From NCBI GenBank assembly GCA_900552555.1, contig URZW01000001.1, positions 124,001-188,000 of the forward strand: a stretch of 64,000 bases of DNA, written 5' to 3'. Under the pieces are notes generated by a model. That model was not told the origin of the DNA and ran no database searches. It saw only the letters and a list, made by a program, of their open reading frames with translations. The position numbers and the translations under genes are program-made. Source of the DNA: an uncultured Clostridium sp. (GTDB lineage: Bacteria; Bacillota; Clostridia; TANB77; CAG-508). Shown one piece after another: positions 1 to 7,524 of this stretch. Position 1 is the stretch's first letter. Each line of letters opens with the position of its first letter.

Positions 1-1057
1 CATCTTTCATTTGACTATATAAATTTTTTTGTATTAAACTGTCTATTGTTAATTTAACATCTGTTCCATCTTTTTTATCCTGTGTTGCTAAAGTTTTTAA
101 CCTATTACCATTTTCATCTGCTATATAAATTTCTGTTCCATCAACACCTCTTAAAGTATCTTCGTATGCTTGTTCTAAACCTGCTTTTCCAATTATACTA
201 CCTGAATTATATCCTTTTCCTTCTTTTTGTTTTAATTCCTCTGCACTAATTGCTTGAACATACCCAATTAGATGTGCAACCTCTTCTCCAAGTGGATATA
301 CTCTTGCATCAACACTTGTTATTTTGATTCCTGGTATTTCTAGTAATTGGTTCTTTAATTCTGTATTATCTGCTGAAACTTTTTTAATTGGTACAAATGT
401 ATCGTCTTTAACATATGAAGCAGAAATTTGTGTATTTATATAATCTGTTGAAACACCTGTTAATTCTGATATTTTACTAATATTTTGTTCTTTGTTTTCT
501 CCTAATTTTCCTGGAACAATACCAACACTTGAAATACTTCCGTTTTGTGCAAGTTTTGAACCATTTCTATCTAAAATTTCTCCTCTTTTTGCAGATAAAG
601 TTGAAACTCTTACTTTATCTGTAGCTCTTAATTCTGGAAAAATCATACTAGAAGCCCAACTTATTTTATATTCTTTATTTTCTTTTACTAATTTTGCTGT
701 GTTTGTAAAAGATATTGTTCCTGCTGATGTAGACATACTTTCATCATATTTTATGCTATATGTTTTACCATCTTTTGTTGTTTCAGATGGTGTAACTTTT
801 ATGTCATACGCATCAATTCCCTCATATATGTTTTTATTTCTTTTTATGAAATCTTCTTGTGATATTTGTGTTTTTGAATTTTCTGAAATCATATTGTACA
901 TTTCTTCATATTTTTGTTCATTTAATAATGATATGTACGCACTTAATGTTTCTTCAGGCTTTGGAGCATTTTTGTTTATTATAAATATTGCTCCTGCTAT
1001 AACTGCAATTGCTAGTATTATTACTATTGCAATTATTACTGTTTTTTTATTTTTCAT
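1..1057 (-). CDS. Class B penicillin-binding protein, MecA_N type (partial: N-terminal 352 residues)
   Basis: The gene starts at 1057 behind a GGGGGAG ribosome-binding site and runs off the window edge, so the transpeptidase domain is not visible. The visible protein has one membrane anchor (about residues 5-27), an NTF2-like MecA_N domain (about 34-150: PEETLSAYISLLNEQKYEEM), then the penicillin-binding-protein dimerisation domain with RGEILDRNGSKLAQNG and YPLGEEVAHLIGYV, ending in VKLTIDSLIQKNLYSQM just before the catalytic domain. Proteins with this order crosslink peptidoglycan at the outer face of the membrane; the MecA_N domain is shared with B. subtilis PBP3 and staphylococcal PBP2a. 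Low beta-lactam affinity is possible but cannot be judged without the active site. The family call is firm; the exact orthologue is not. Confidence 0.9.
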   Translation of the reverse strand, partial: MKNKKTVIIAIVIILAIAVIAGAIFIINKNAPKPEETLSAYISLLNEQKYEEMYNMISENSKTQISQEDFIKRNKNIYEGIDAYDIKVTPSETTKDGKTYSIKYDESMSTSAGTISFTNTAKLVKENKEYKISWASSMIFPELRATDKVRVSTLSAKRGEILDRNGSKLAQNGSISSVGIVPGKLGENKEQNISKISELTGVSTDYINTQISASYVKDDTFVPIKKVSADNTELKNQLLEIPGIKITSVDARVYPLGEEVAHLIGYVQAISAEELKQKEGKGYNSGSIIGKAGLEQAYEDTLRGVDGTEIYIADENGNRLKTLATQDKKDGTDVKLTIDSLIQKNLYSQMKD

Positions 1058-1081
1058 AAAATACATCTCCCCCTTTAATAC

Positions 1082-1149
1082 TTGTCAAAAGGGACGCCCT
1101 TTTTTGACAGAATATTTAAGATGTCAATTTGGACGCTTCTTTTTGACAA
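1082..1149. repeat. Two REP-like palindromes of the GGGACGCCC subfamily
   Basis: The first unit (1082-1110) is a palindrome with TTGTCAAAA and TTTTTTGACA arms around GGGACGCCC. The second (1121-1149) is a diverged copy with TTTGGACGCTTCTTTTTGACA. Close relatives lie at 3563-3585 and 46594-46672. They sit just upstream of the penicillin-binding-protein gene and may also act as a transcription stop. Confidence 0.6.
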
Positions 1150-1187
1150 ATTTATAATATCACAACAAATTTATTTTTTCAAGATGT

Positions 1188-1388
1188 CTATCTATATTCC
1201 AAAATGTCTCCTGGTGTGCATTCTAAAACTTCACAAATTTTATCTAAAGTAGAAAATCTAATAGCTTTTCCTTTATTTGTCTTCAATATAGAAAGATTTG
1301 CATTAGTAATTCCTATCTTCTGTGCCAATTCATTTGATGACATTTTTCTTTTTGCCATCATTACATCTAAATTAACTATTATTGCCAT
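1188..1388 (-). CDS. XRE-family helix-turn-helix regulator (YozG-like)
   Basis: This 66-residue protein is almost entirely one Cro/C1-type DNA-binding domain: MAKRKMSSNELAQKIGITNA forms the first helices and the turn, and FSTLDKICEVLECTPGDIL the end of the fold. The ATG at 1388 is chosen because GGGAGG lies 8 bases upstream; a longer reading from an upstream TTG would run through that ribosome-binding site. Small XRE regulators of this type are commonly encoded next to DUF2975 membrane proteins, as here, and probably control their own operon. It is the last gene of a minus-strand group DUF4173, DUF2975, XRE. The target operator is unknown. Confidence 0.9.
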   Translation of the reverse strand: MAIIVNLDVMMAKRKMSSNELAQKIGITNANLSILKTNKGKAIRFSTLDKICEVLECTPGDILEYR

Positions 1389-1456
1389 TTTATTTTTCCT
1401 CCCTAAGAGTGTCAATTATAAGTCATCACTCTCAAAATCGCTTTACTGTTTATTCC

Positions 1457-1966
1457 TTAAATTGTTAAATCATTTTCTTCCTTATTTTCTATTGCAGTTC
1501 TATATATTGATTTTAGCACCATTAAGCCAATTCCTAAAATTAAAAATATCATAGATACAATTATTGCAAAAAATATGTATGTTATAATTGCTGAGTTTTC
1601 AAATTGTGATATTTTACTTGGCATCATAATTGCATTTATTCCATATATAACTCCAATTATTATTGAACAAATTGATGTTACAAAAAATCTATTCTCTATT
1701 GTTCTGCTAAACACTTCTACTTTTTCTAATGAACTAAATATTTTTATAAATTGATATAACATCACAAATGCTGGAATTGCAGAAAGATATATACATACTA
1801 CTGTACTTCCTAGTGTTTCATTTAAAATCATTTGTTTAAAGTTTCCTGTACCTTGATTTTCTACAATTATTGGTACTGCTATTATTGTTGCAATACATAT
1901 TGCAAATAAGATTATTAAAAATATTTTTATTATTGAAGATATACTTTTATTTCCAGTTATTTTCAT
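1457..1966 (-). CDS. DUF2975 membrane protein
   Basis: A 169-residue integral membrane protein with four predicted membrane segments (about residues 13-32, 55-75, 93-113 and 125-148) and a short charged C-terminus. The pattern LEKVEVFSRTIENRFFVTSI between the second and third segments is characteristic of DUF2975. Its biochemical function is unknown; the family is nearly always found next to a small XRE regulator, which follows directly here. The start overlaps the end of the upstream DUF4173 gene by 20 bases, indicating translational coupling and one transcript. A role in sensing envelope or ionic state is only a guess. Confidence 0.85.
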   Translation of the reverse strand: MKITGNKSISSIIKIFLIILFAICIATIIAVPIIVENQGTGNFKQMILNETLGSTVVCIYLSAIPAFVMLYQFIKIFSSLEKVEVFSRTIENRFFVTSICSIIIGVIYGINAIMMPSKISQFENSAIITYIFFAIIVSMIFLILGIGLMVLKSIYRTAIENKEENDLTI

Positions 1967-3461
1967 AATTTATACTCCTATCTGTTAAGTCTACATTTTC
2001 TAGTAATGACTCAACCCTTGATTTTGATAAATTCCATTCCGCATATGATGGTTTATAACTTTTTCCATATAAAATTTTGTAAGTTCTTAAGTTACCTCTT
2101 ACACTTGATTTAAGATTTGCTAAATATTCTTTTGCATTTGTTGATAGTCCTTCTTCGCTTTTATTTAATATTTTCAATTGTTCTTCAATTGAATCTGTTT
2201 TGGTCATTTCTCTTATATAATAAAAGTCAATTGATTCGTTCTCTATGTCAGATAAATATTTGTCTATATTGTTTCTAGCAATTATTTTGTCTATATTTAT
2301 AAAGTTTAATATTACATACATTGTTACCACAATTTTTATAGTTGTTTTAAATGTATCTATTTTAAGTCCAAATAATTTTGATAATATGGGTATTAACACT
2401 AATATTTCTGTTACTAGTATAAAATACACAAATAAACGTAAATATGTATATCCGTATTTTTGTTCATATAAATGCATTCTAAATGCTGCAGATAATATTA
2501 TTATCATTGTAAAGATTATTAACATTATTTTTAAAATTTTGTTTGTTTCTATATTTTTCTTGCTTATATGTAATAATGCAAAGTTTATGAATGATACAAA
2601 CATCAATTGGAAAAATCCTGTTCTAGCATATGTTGCATAATCAAAGTTAGGTGTTGCAGCTGTATTAATGAATAAATATTTAACTTGAATTATGCTAAAT
2701 AATAAGTATATGATATTTAATGATACTAGTAGCATTTTTATTGTTAGGTCACTTAATTTTATCCCTGTTGATTCTTCTGCTTCTTCTTGTTTTTTGCCTT
2801 TAGCAAAGGTAATTATAAATCCTGCAATATATATAAATGAAAATACTATTACTAGAAGTCTTCCTAAAAAGTCGTTTATTGTTTTTATTTCCAACATTTT
2901 TGATATTGCTTTTGTAAAATCGCTGAATATACTTCCAAATACACTGTCAGCTGATGATAATAAGAATATTATCACTAATATTATTGGTATAACAATTAAT
3001 AGTGATTTACCAATTTTTTTGATGTTATCTGTTTTGTTGCTTTTATTGTCTTTTTGACTTTCAAAAAATTCATTCATATCAAAATCACTTATAAAATCAA
3101 ATAACACTACAAATGGTTCGAAAATTTTGCCTAGTATTTGTCTTATAAATTTGTTTTCTTTTATTTTAGTTTCAGTAATGTTCATACACATTATGATGAA
3201 TAGTACTAATATCGCTGGTATATTTAATATTTTAAAAAATATGTTGTTAAATATAAAGTATGTTAGTCCTAGTAATTCTATTGGTATTGCCCATAGTATT
3301 CCTTTTTTGTTTTTTATTTTCTCTTTTTCTTTTAAATCGTATATTGTCAAAATTATTGTTGCTGTTAGAAATATTGCTATTGATATTCCTGAGCTTTTAT
3401 GCCAAAAAAGTATTGACTGTAATATACTTAAAAATAAACTACTGTATAAAATCTTTTTCAT
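1947..3461 (-). CDS. DUF4173 (DUF4153-like) multi-pass membrane protein
   Basis: A 504-residue membrane protein with about ten hydrophobic segments and a cytosolic loop near residues 115-150. The signature YARTGFFQLMFVSFINFALL (about 280-300) identifies DUF4173, and the soluble C-terminal 110 residues (from about NFINIDKIIARNNI onward) complete the family pattern. Function is unknown. The start at 3461 follows an AGAGGAGAG ribosome-binding site. It is the first gene of an operon with DUF2975 and XRE genes, a combination seen in other Firmicutes, which suggests one regulated membrane system. A consensus-like promoter lies about 40 bases upstream. Confidence 0.85.
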   Translation of the reverse strand: MKKILYSSLFLSILQSILFWHKSSGISIAIFLTATIILTIYDLKEKEKIKNKKGILWAIPIELLGLTYFIFNNIFFKILNIPAILVLFIIMCMNITETKIKENKFIRQILGKIFEPFVVLFDFISDFDMNEFFESQKDNKSNKTDNIKKIGKSLLIVIPIILVIIFLLSSADSVFGSIFSDFTKAISKMLEIKTINDFLGRLLVIVFSFIYIAGFIITFAKGKKQEEAEESTGIKLSDLTIKMLLVSLNIIYLLFSIIQVKYLFINTAATPNFDYATYARTGFFQLMFVSFINFALLHISKKNIETNKILKIMLIIFTMIIILSAAFRMHLYEQKYGYTYLRLFVYFILVTEILVLIPILSKLFGLKIDTFKTTIKIVVTMYVILNFINIDKIIARNNIDKYLSDIENESIDFYYIREMTKTDSIEEQLKILNKSEEGLSTNAKEYLANLKSSVRGNLRTYKILYGKSYKPSYAEWNLSKSRVESLLENVDLTDRSINYENNWK

Positions 3462-3495
3462 AATTTTATCTCTCCTCTTTTTTATTTATGGCTAT

Positions 3496-3524
3496 AGTTT
3501 ATATTAAGTATTATTTTTTGTCAA
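3496..3524 (-). promoter_or_regulatory. Sigma-A promoter of the DUF4173 operon
   Basis: On the minus strand TTGACA (3524-3519) and TAAACT (3501-3496) are separated by 17 bases. The -10 box is weak, so the call is tentative. The position fits the DUF4173 start at 3461. Confidence 0.5.
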
Positions 3525-3562
3525 TACTTTTTTATCGTTTTTCGATATTTTTTAAAATTGCT

Positions 3563-3585
3563 TTTTGGACGTTTCTGTTTGAGTC
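3563..3585. repeat. Diverged REP-like unit (GGACGTTTCT)
   Basis: The stretch TTTGGACGTTTCTGTTTGA resembles the unit at 1121-1149 (TTTGGACGCTTCTTTTTGACA). It lies between thioredoxin and the DUF4173 operon and is followed by a related degenerate stretch up to about 3617. Confidence 0.4.
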
Positions 3586-3627
3586 ATTGGTTCCAAAAGG
3601 GACAAAAGATGCGTTTCTAACACTACT

Positions 3628-3933
3628 TTAGAATAAACTTAAAAGTTCTTCTTTGTCTCTAAGTCCAACAAGTCTTTTTTCTTCTTTTCCATTTTTAAAT
3701 ATTATTAAAGTTGGAATACTCATAACATTATATTCAACTGCAATATCTGAATTTTCGTCAACATTGATTTTTCCTACTTTTGCTTTTTCCTCTAATTCCG
3801 TTGCTAATTCTTCTATTACTGGTGCCATTGCGTTACATGGTCCACACCAGTCTGCATAGAAGTCTACTAACACTGGTTTTTCTGATTTTAAAACTTCTTT
3901 TTCAAAATTTTCTGAACTTAATTTAATTTTCAT
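3628..3933 (-). CDS. trxA: Thioredoxin
   Basis: A 101-residue single-domain thioredoxin with the redox motif WCGPC (about residues 28-32: FYADWCGPCNAMAP) and the cis-proline segment MSIPTLIIFKNG. It reduces disulfides of cytosolic targets and is itself recharged by the reductase encoded immediately upstream on the same strand (37 bases apart). The start follows GGAAG. Length and motifs match the family fully, so the call is secure. The partner reductase is unusual, so the electron source of this thioredoxin may be ferredoxin rather than NADPH (inference). Confidence 0.97.
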   Translation of the reverse strand: MKIKLSSENFEKEVLKSEKPVLVDFYADWCGPCNAMAPVIEELATELEEKAKVGKINVDENSDIAVEYNVMSIPTLIIFKNGKEEKRLVGLRDKEELLSLF

Positions 3934-3970
3934 TTTTTCTTCCTTTCTAAATTATAAATTATTTTTCAAC

Positions 3971-4879
3971 TTATTTTAACACTGCTAATCCTGCTTTTGT
4001 GCCCTCATACACGGCTTTTGAAACTTGATATAATCCACCCGTACAATCTCCACAAGCAAACAGTCCTTTAATTGATGTTTCCATATTTTCATCAACAACA
4101 ATTTTGTCATTATATATTTTTGCACCAAGTTTTTTAGCAAAATCTGTACTTCCTGCAACACCTTGTGCAATAAATATTCCATCAATTTTCATTTTTGTAT
4201 TATCTTTAAACTTAATTTCTTCTACTTTATTTTCTCCATTTATTTCTTGTATTTCTTTTGTATTAATGTTAATATTTTCCGCTCTATATTCAGGAGCTTG
4301 TCCTCCATTTGTTAAAATAGTTATTGATTTTACAATATTTTGCAAATCCATTGCCTCTGATATTGCATAATCTCCATTTCCAATTACTGCAACATCTTTA
4401 TTTTTGTAGAAAAAACCATCACAAATTGCACAATAGCTAATTCCTTTGCCTTCGTATTTGTCTATGTTTTTTATATTAGGTTTGCCCTTTTTGTTGCCTG
4501 TTGCAACTATAACTGCTTTTGATTCAAATTCATCATTTAAAGTTTGAACTCTAAATATTTTTTGCTTTTCTACTTTTGTAGCATTTTGTTCTTCTTTAAA
4601 TTCGTTTGCAACAGCTTTATTTTGATATTCAATTTTTATCTTAGTTACTTCGTCTTTTATAACATCTGCACCAACATTTTGAGCTTGTCTAATTCCTATT
4701 TTATACAAATCTTCACCATTTATACCATTTTCAAATCCATAATAATTTTCTATTTTTGTGGTCTTTTCTAATGCTGATTTTTCTTTATATATTATTAATG
4801 TTTTTAGGTTTCTTCTTACTGTATATAAACTTGCTGATATTCCTGCTGGTCCAGCTCCTACAATTATTACATCATACAT
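3971..4879 (-). CDS. trxB: Thioredoxin reductase-like flavoprotein, possibly ferredoxin-dependent
   Basis: A 302-residue two-domain flavoprotein. The FAD site is GAGPAG (residues 8-13), the redox pair is CAIC (150-153, followed by DGFF) and the second FAD motif is LFACGD near the end. It reduces the neighbouring thioredoxin. What is odd is the pyridine-nucleotide domain: the usual GGGDSA reads GNGDYA (167-172), and the arginine-rich HRR..FRA NADPH clamp is absent, the equivalent segment being LTNGGQAPEYRAEN. Clostridial ferredoxin-dependent flavin thioredoxin reductases lack these same motifs, so this enzyme may not use NADPH. An insertion at about residues 85-107 is also atypical. Start at 4879 follows GAGGTGAG. 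Confidence 0.85.
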   Translation of the reverse strand: MYDVIIVGAGPAGISASLYTVRRNLKTLIIYKEKSALEKTTKIENYYGFENGINGEDLYKIGIRQAQNVGADVIKDEVTKIKIEYQNKAVANEFKEEQNATKVEKQKIFRVQTLNDEFESKAVIVATGNKKGKPNIKNIDKYEGKGISYCAICDGFFYKNKDVAVIGNGDYAISEAMDLQNIVKSITILTNGGQAPEYRAENININTKEIQEINGENKVEEIKFKDNTKMKIDGIFIAQGVAGSTDFAKKLGAKIYNDKIVVDENMETSIKGLFACGDCTGGLYQVSKAVYEGTKAGLAVLK

Positions 4880-4934
4880 TTTCTCACCTCATTTTAGATT
4901 ATGTTTTGTTTAGCAATATCATTTCTGGAACAAA

Positions 4935-4965
4935 TGTCCTTTTAAGAACCGTCCCCAAATGGACA
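4935..4965. repeat. Single REP-like arm (AACCGTCCCC)
   Basis: TGTCC and GGACA close a hairpin containing AAGAACCGTCCCCAAATGG. It matches one arm of the paired elements at 14074-14208 and 53365-53498. It ends one base before the stop codon of the pentapeptide-repeat gene, so it may serve as its transcription stop. Confidence 0.6.
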
Positions 4966-5580
4966 TTATTTAACAATAATTCCTAATAATTTTGATAGCT
5001 CTACTGCCTGAAATTGATTAACAATTACTCCTTTTAAATCTTCTTTGTCTACTACTATGCCATCAATATTACAAGCAGAAAAATCAATACCTTTTAAGTT
5101 TGTTCTAAACATTTGTGTTCTATACAATTCGCATTCATTAAATTTAACATTTTTTAATTTGCACTCACCAAAAGATGTTAAACCCAAATTATTTTCTTTA
5201 AAAATTGTATCTTTGATATTTGAATTCGAAAAATTTGAATATTCAAAATTTGATTCATTTACTTTGGTTTTGTAAATACTTGTATCCACAAATTTCGCTC
5301 CTACTAATTTGCAATTTAGAAATTCACATTTTACAAAGTTTGATTCACTAAAATCAGCATTTGAAAAGTCACAGTCTTTGAAAATTACATTTGTAAAATA
5401 TGTATTTATGAATTTTGATTCTATACATTTGCAATTTTCAAACATGCAATTTGTAATCTCAATTTTTTCTGTAATTATTGTTTCCATACAATTTTTAAAT
5501 TTATATCCTCGTACATCATTTTCATTTTTTGTTTCTTCTATTATTATATTTTCTATTTTTTCTTTTTCTTTGTATTCCAT
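4966..5580 (-). CDS. Pentapeptide-repeat protein
   Basis: A 204-residue protein whose residues 30-180 are tandem five-residue units with a central Phe or Leu (for example CDFSNADFSESNFVKCEF), which fold into a right-handed quadrilateral beta-helix. The tail GVIVNQFQAVELSKLLGIIV resembles the C-terminal capping segment found in Qnr/McbG-like and related pentapeptide proteins. Some members protect DNA gyrase by mimicking DNA, but most clostridial ones are uncharacterised, so resistance function is not claimed. No signal peptide is seen, so it is cytosolic. The start at 5580 follows GGGAAG. Confidence 0.85.
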   Translation of the reverse strand: MEYKEKEKIENIIIEETKNENDVRGYKFKNCMETIITEKIEITNCMFENCKCIESKFINTYFTNVIFKDCDFSNADFSESNFVKCEFLNCKLVGAKFVDTSIYKTKVNESNFEYSNFSNSNIKDTIFKENNLGLTSFGECKLKNVKFNECELYRTQMFRTNLKGIDFSACNIDGIVVDKEDLKGVIVNQFQAVELSKLLGIIVK

Positions 5581-5594
5581 TGTTCTTCCCTTTC

Positions 5595-5627
5595 ATGAGA
5601 CAGTGGAACAGTCTAAATTTGTCTCAT
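5595..5627. repeat. REP-like palindrome, ATGAGACA subfamily
   Basis: ATGAGACA and TGTCTCAT close a stem around a GGAACAGT core. A close copy is at 31929-31959 and a half copy at 15311-15337. It lies directly upstream of the pentapeptide-repeat gene. Confidence 0.55.
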
Positions 5628-5676
5628 AATTTTATCATCTTCTTAATTATTTAATCTTATTTATAAATCTTTTATC

Positions 5677-6033
5677 TTAGAATATTGACAGTACTTTAGG
5701 TACAAATATAATTAATCCAATAAAAGCTGATGCTATTGCTGAAACTAAAACCGCTCCTGCTGCAACATCTTTTGCAATTTTTGCTTGTTCGTTTTTCTCT
5801 TTTGTTATTAAATCTACTGTATTTTCTATTGCTGTATTTATTAATTCCATTGATATTACTAGTCCAAACAATGCAATGCAAATTATCCATTCTATTTTAC
5901 TTATTTTTAATGTTATTCCAAATATTATTACAATTATCATTATTGCTATGTGTATTTTCATGTTTTGTTCTTTTTTTATTCCTGTAAATATTCCTTCAAA
6001 TGCATATTTAAAGCTTTTTATTAATTTTTTCAT
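5677..6033 (-). CDS. dgkA: Diacylglycerol/undecaprenol kinase
   Basis: A 118-residue membrane protein with three transmembrane helices, matching the DgkA family. It shows the conserved amphipathic N-terminal segment FKYAFEGIFTGIKKEQNMKIH and the active-site block ELINTAIENTVDLIT followed by KIAKDVAAGAVLVSAIAS. Gram-positive members phosphorylate undecaprenol (and weakly diacylglycerol) with ATP, recycling the lipid carrier for wall synthesis. It stands alone here, without the ybeY/era neighbours often seen. Assignment to the family is secure; substrate preference is taken from the family. Confidence 0.93.
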   Translation of the reverse strand: MKKLIKSFKYAFEGIFTGIKKEQNMKIHIAIMIIVIIFGITLKISKIEWIICIALFGLVISMELINTAIENTVDLITKEKNEQAKIAKDVAAGAVLVSAIASAFIGLIIFVPKVLSIF

Positions 6034-6156
6034 TTTAACTCATTATCCTTTTTAATTTTTATTTATATTTTTCCATTTTTCATTCAAATTATATATAAAA
6101 ATATATTATATTTCAAGTGGTTCTTATAAAAATTTATTTTATTGTCACAGTTAAGT

Positions 6157-6170
6157 GTTACAATTCACAG
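6157..6170. repeat. 14-base repeat GTTACAATTCACAG
   Basis: The same 14 bases occur exactly at 58348-58361, and a shorter related form at 9084-9119. All are intergenic. The 243 bases from 6034 to 6276 hold no gene; only this repeat and a terminator are seen. Confidence 0.45.
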
Positions 6171-6259
6171 CTTATATAATAAAATGATGTGTAAGATACT
6201 TCCTTAAGGGTTACATATATTTTATATTATATCCGTTTGATTTGAATAAAAATAGAAAA

Positions 6260-6277
6260 GAGCGGAATATTCCGCTC
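6260..6277 (-). terminator. Rho-independent terminator
   Basis: GAGCGGAAT/ATTCCGCTC is a perfect palindrome followed on the minus strand by TTTTCTATTTTT, directly after the stop of the gene at 6277-6720. Confidence 0.85.
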
Positions 6278-6720
6278 TAATTGAAAACATTATTATTTTT
6301 CTTGAAATTTTGAAGAATGCTCTTGCACATTTCTTTTTGATAATTTTGAGAAATTTGCTCTATAGTATCTATCTGAATAATTTCATATTTCTCCGCCTCA
6401 TCTTCGTTTTCATCCTTATCCATAGTTATGTAGTCTTGTTCTTCTAATATCTGAGCCTCAAGGTAGATAGGAAATTCCAAGTATTCCTTTTTCATAGGAA
6501 TTTCCCACTGTTTTTCATATTGTCCAAGTGCTTCATGTCTAGAATAATATTCTATAGAGATTGTTTCCTCACCAATTTTGGCTGATAAATAATCATTTGT
6601 AAAAACTCCTTCTAATGAAAATAATTTTCCATCATAAATTGTAGCAATGATAAATCCATCATTCACCATTCTATTTACTTCTTTTACAGTAACCCGATAA
6701 TATAATGTTTTCTCTTTCAT
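6277..6720 (-). CDS. Hypothetical acidic protein
   Basis: A 147-residue cytosolic protein with no family that I recognise. The start at 6720 is chosen because GGAGG lies 9 bases upstream; a longer reading from 6816 would translate through that site. It is acidic (for example DKDENEDEAEKYEIIQID near residue 110) and has no membrane segment or signal peptide. Alternating hydrophobic residues in the first 80 positions suggest a beta-rich domain. It is monocistronic, with its own terminator overlapping the 3' end, and is followed upstream by the TrhA-like gene on the same strand. Confidence 0.6.
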   Translation of the reverse strand: MKEKTLYYRVTVKEVNRMVNDGFIIATIYDGKLFSLEGVFTNDYLSAKIGEETISIEYYSRHEALGQYEKQWEIPMKKEYLEFPIYLEAQILEEQDYITMDKDENEDEAEKYEIIQIDTIEQISQNYQKEMCKSILQNFKKNNNVFN

Positions 6721-6839
6721 TTTTTTGTCCTCCTGTCCATTATTTAAACCAATATATCTTGATCTGACCATATAAGCAACTACCTTAATTATAATACATT
6801 TTATATAAAATTGCAATTTTTTTGTCCATCCAAAAATTT

Positions 6840-7514
6840 TTATACTACATACAACAATATACAGAAAAACTGCAATATACTTCCTAATAATATAAATAAA
6901 TGAAATATGGAATGCATATATTTTTTCTTTTTTCCAAGTCCATATAAAACTGCTCCAACTGTATAAGCAACTCCACCAGCAACTAATAGCACCAAACCAG
7001 GTATTCCTAATAGCTTAGGCAATAATTTGGCTGTAAAAATAATACACCATCCCATACCTAAATAACATATCATTGAAAAGATTTTGAACTTTTTGATGTC
7101 TATTGAATTTAGTGTTATTCCTAAAATTGCCATTGTCCATATAATTCCAAAAATACTCCATCCAAGTGCTGTATTATATTCTCTAAAAGTCACTAAGCAA
7201 AATGGTGTATATGAACCTGCTATCAATAAAAATATTGAGCAGTGATCCAATATTTGAAACACTTTTTTTGCTTTTCTTTTTGGATTTAGTCCATGATATA
7301 TGCTTGACATTGTATATAAAATTATCATTGTTACACCATATATTGAACTGCTTACAACTCCATATCCATAATGATGTATTGCAGCAAACACAACACATAA
7401 TACTAATGCAACTATTCCAAATGCTCCTCCAACTATGTGTGATGTCATATTAAAAATTTCTTCGCCTTTTGTATAACAAGGCAAAACTCTATCCTTTAAT
7501 TTTGTTCTAGTCAT
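6840..7514 (-). CDS. trhA: TrhA/hemolysin III family membrane protein (PAQR superfamily)
   Basis: A 224-residue, seven-helix membrane protein. Family motifs are visible in order: NMTSHIVGGAFGIVALV near the N-terminus, SSIYHGL after the third helix, LDHCSIFLLIAGSYTPF in the middle, and YMHSIFHLFILLGS in the last helix; the histidines and aspartate are the predicted zinc ligands of PAQR proteins. In E. coli and other bacteria TrhA acts in membrane energetics and lipid homeostasis; the old name hemolysin III reflects a heterologous assay. The start at 7514 follows TAAGGAG, and it ends close to the amylase gene's 3' region on the same strand. Confidence 0.92.
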   Translation of the reverse strand: MTRTKLKDRVLPCYTKGEEIFNMTSHIVGGAFGIVALVLCVVFAAIHHYGYGVVSSSIYGVTMIILYTMSSIYHGLNPKRKAKKVFQILDHCSIFLLIAGSYTPFCLVTFREYNTALGWSIFGIIWTMAILGITLNSIDIKKFKIFSMICYLGMGWCIIFTAKLLPKLLGIPGLVLLVAGGVAYTVGAVLYGLGKKKKYMHSIFHLFILLGSILQFFCILLYVV

Positions 7515-7524
7515 TTTCTTCTCC

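Noticed and set aside
492..1157. Long plus-strand open frame opposite the penicillin-binding protein
   Set aside because: It is the complement of a real gene and has no ribosome-binding site; many such frames occur because AT-rich antisense sequence has few stops.
4966..5580. Fluoroquinolone resistance (Qnr) gene
   Set aside because: The pentapeptide fold alone does not show gyrase protection, and the protein lacks recognisable Qnr-specific loops.
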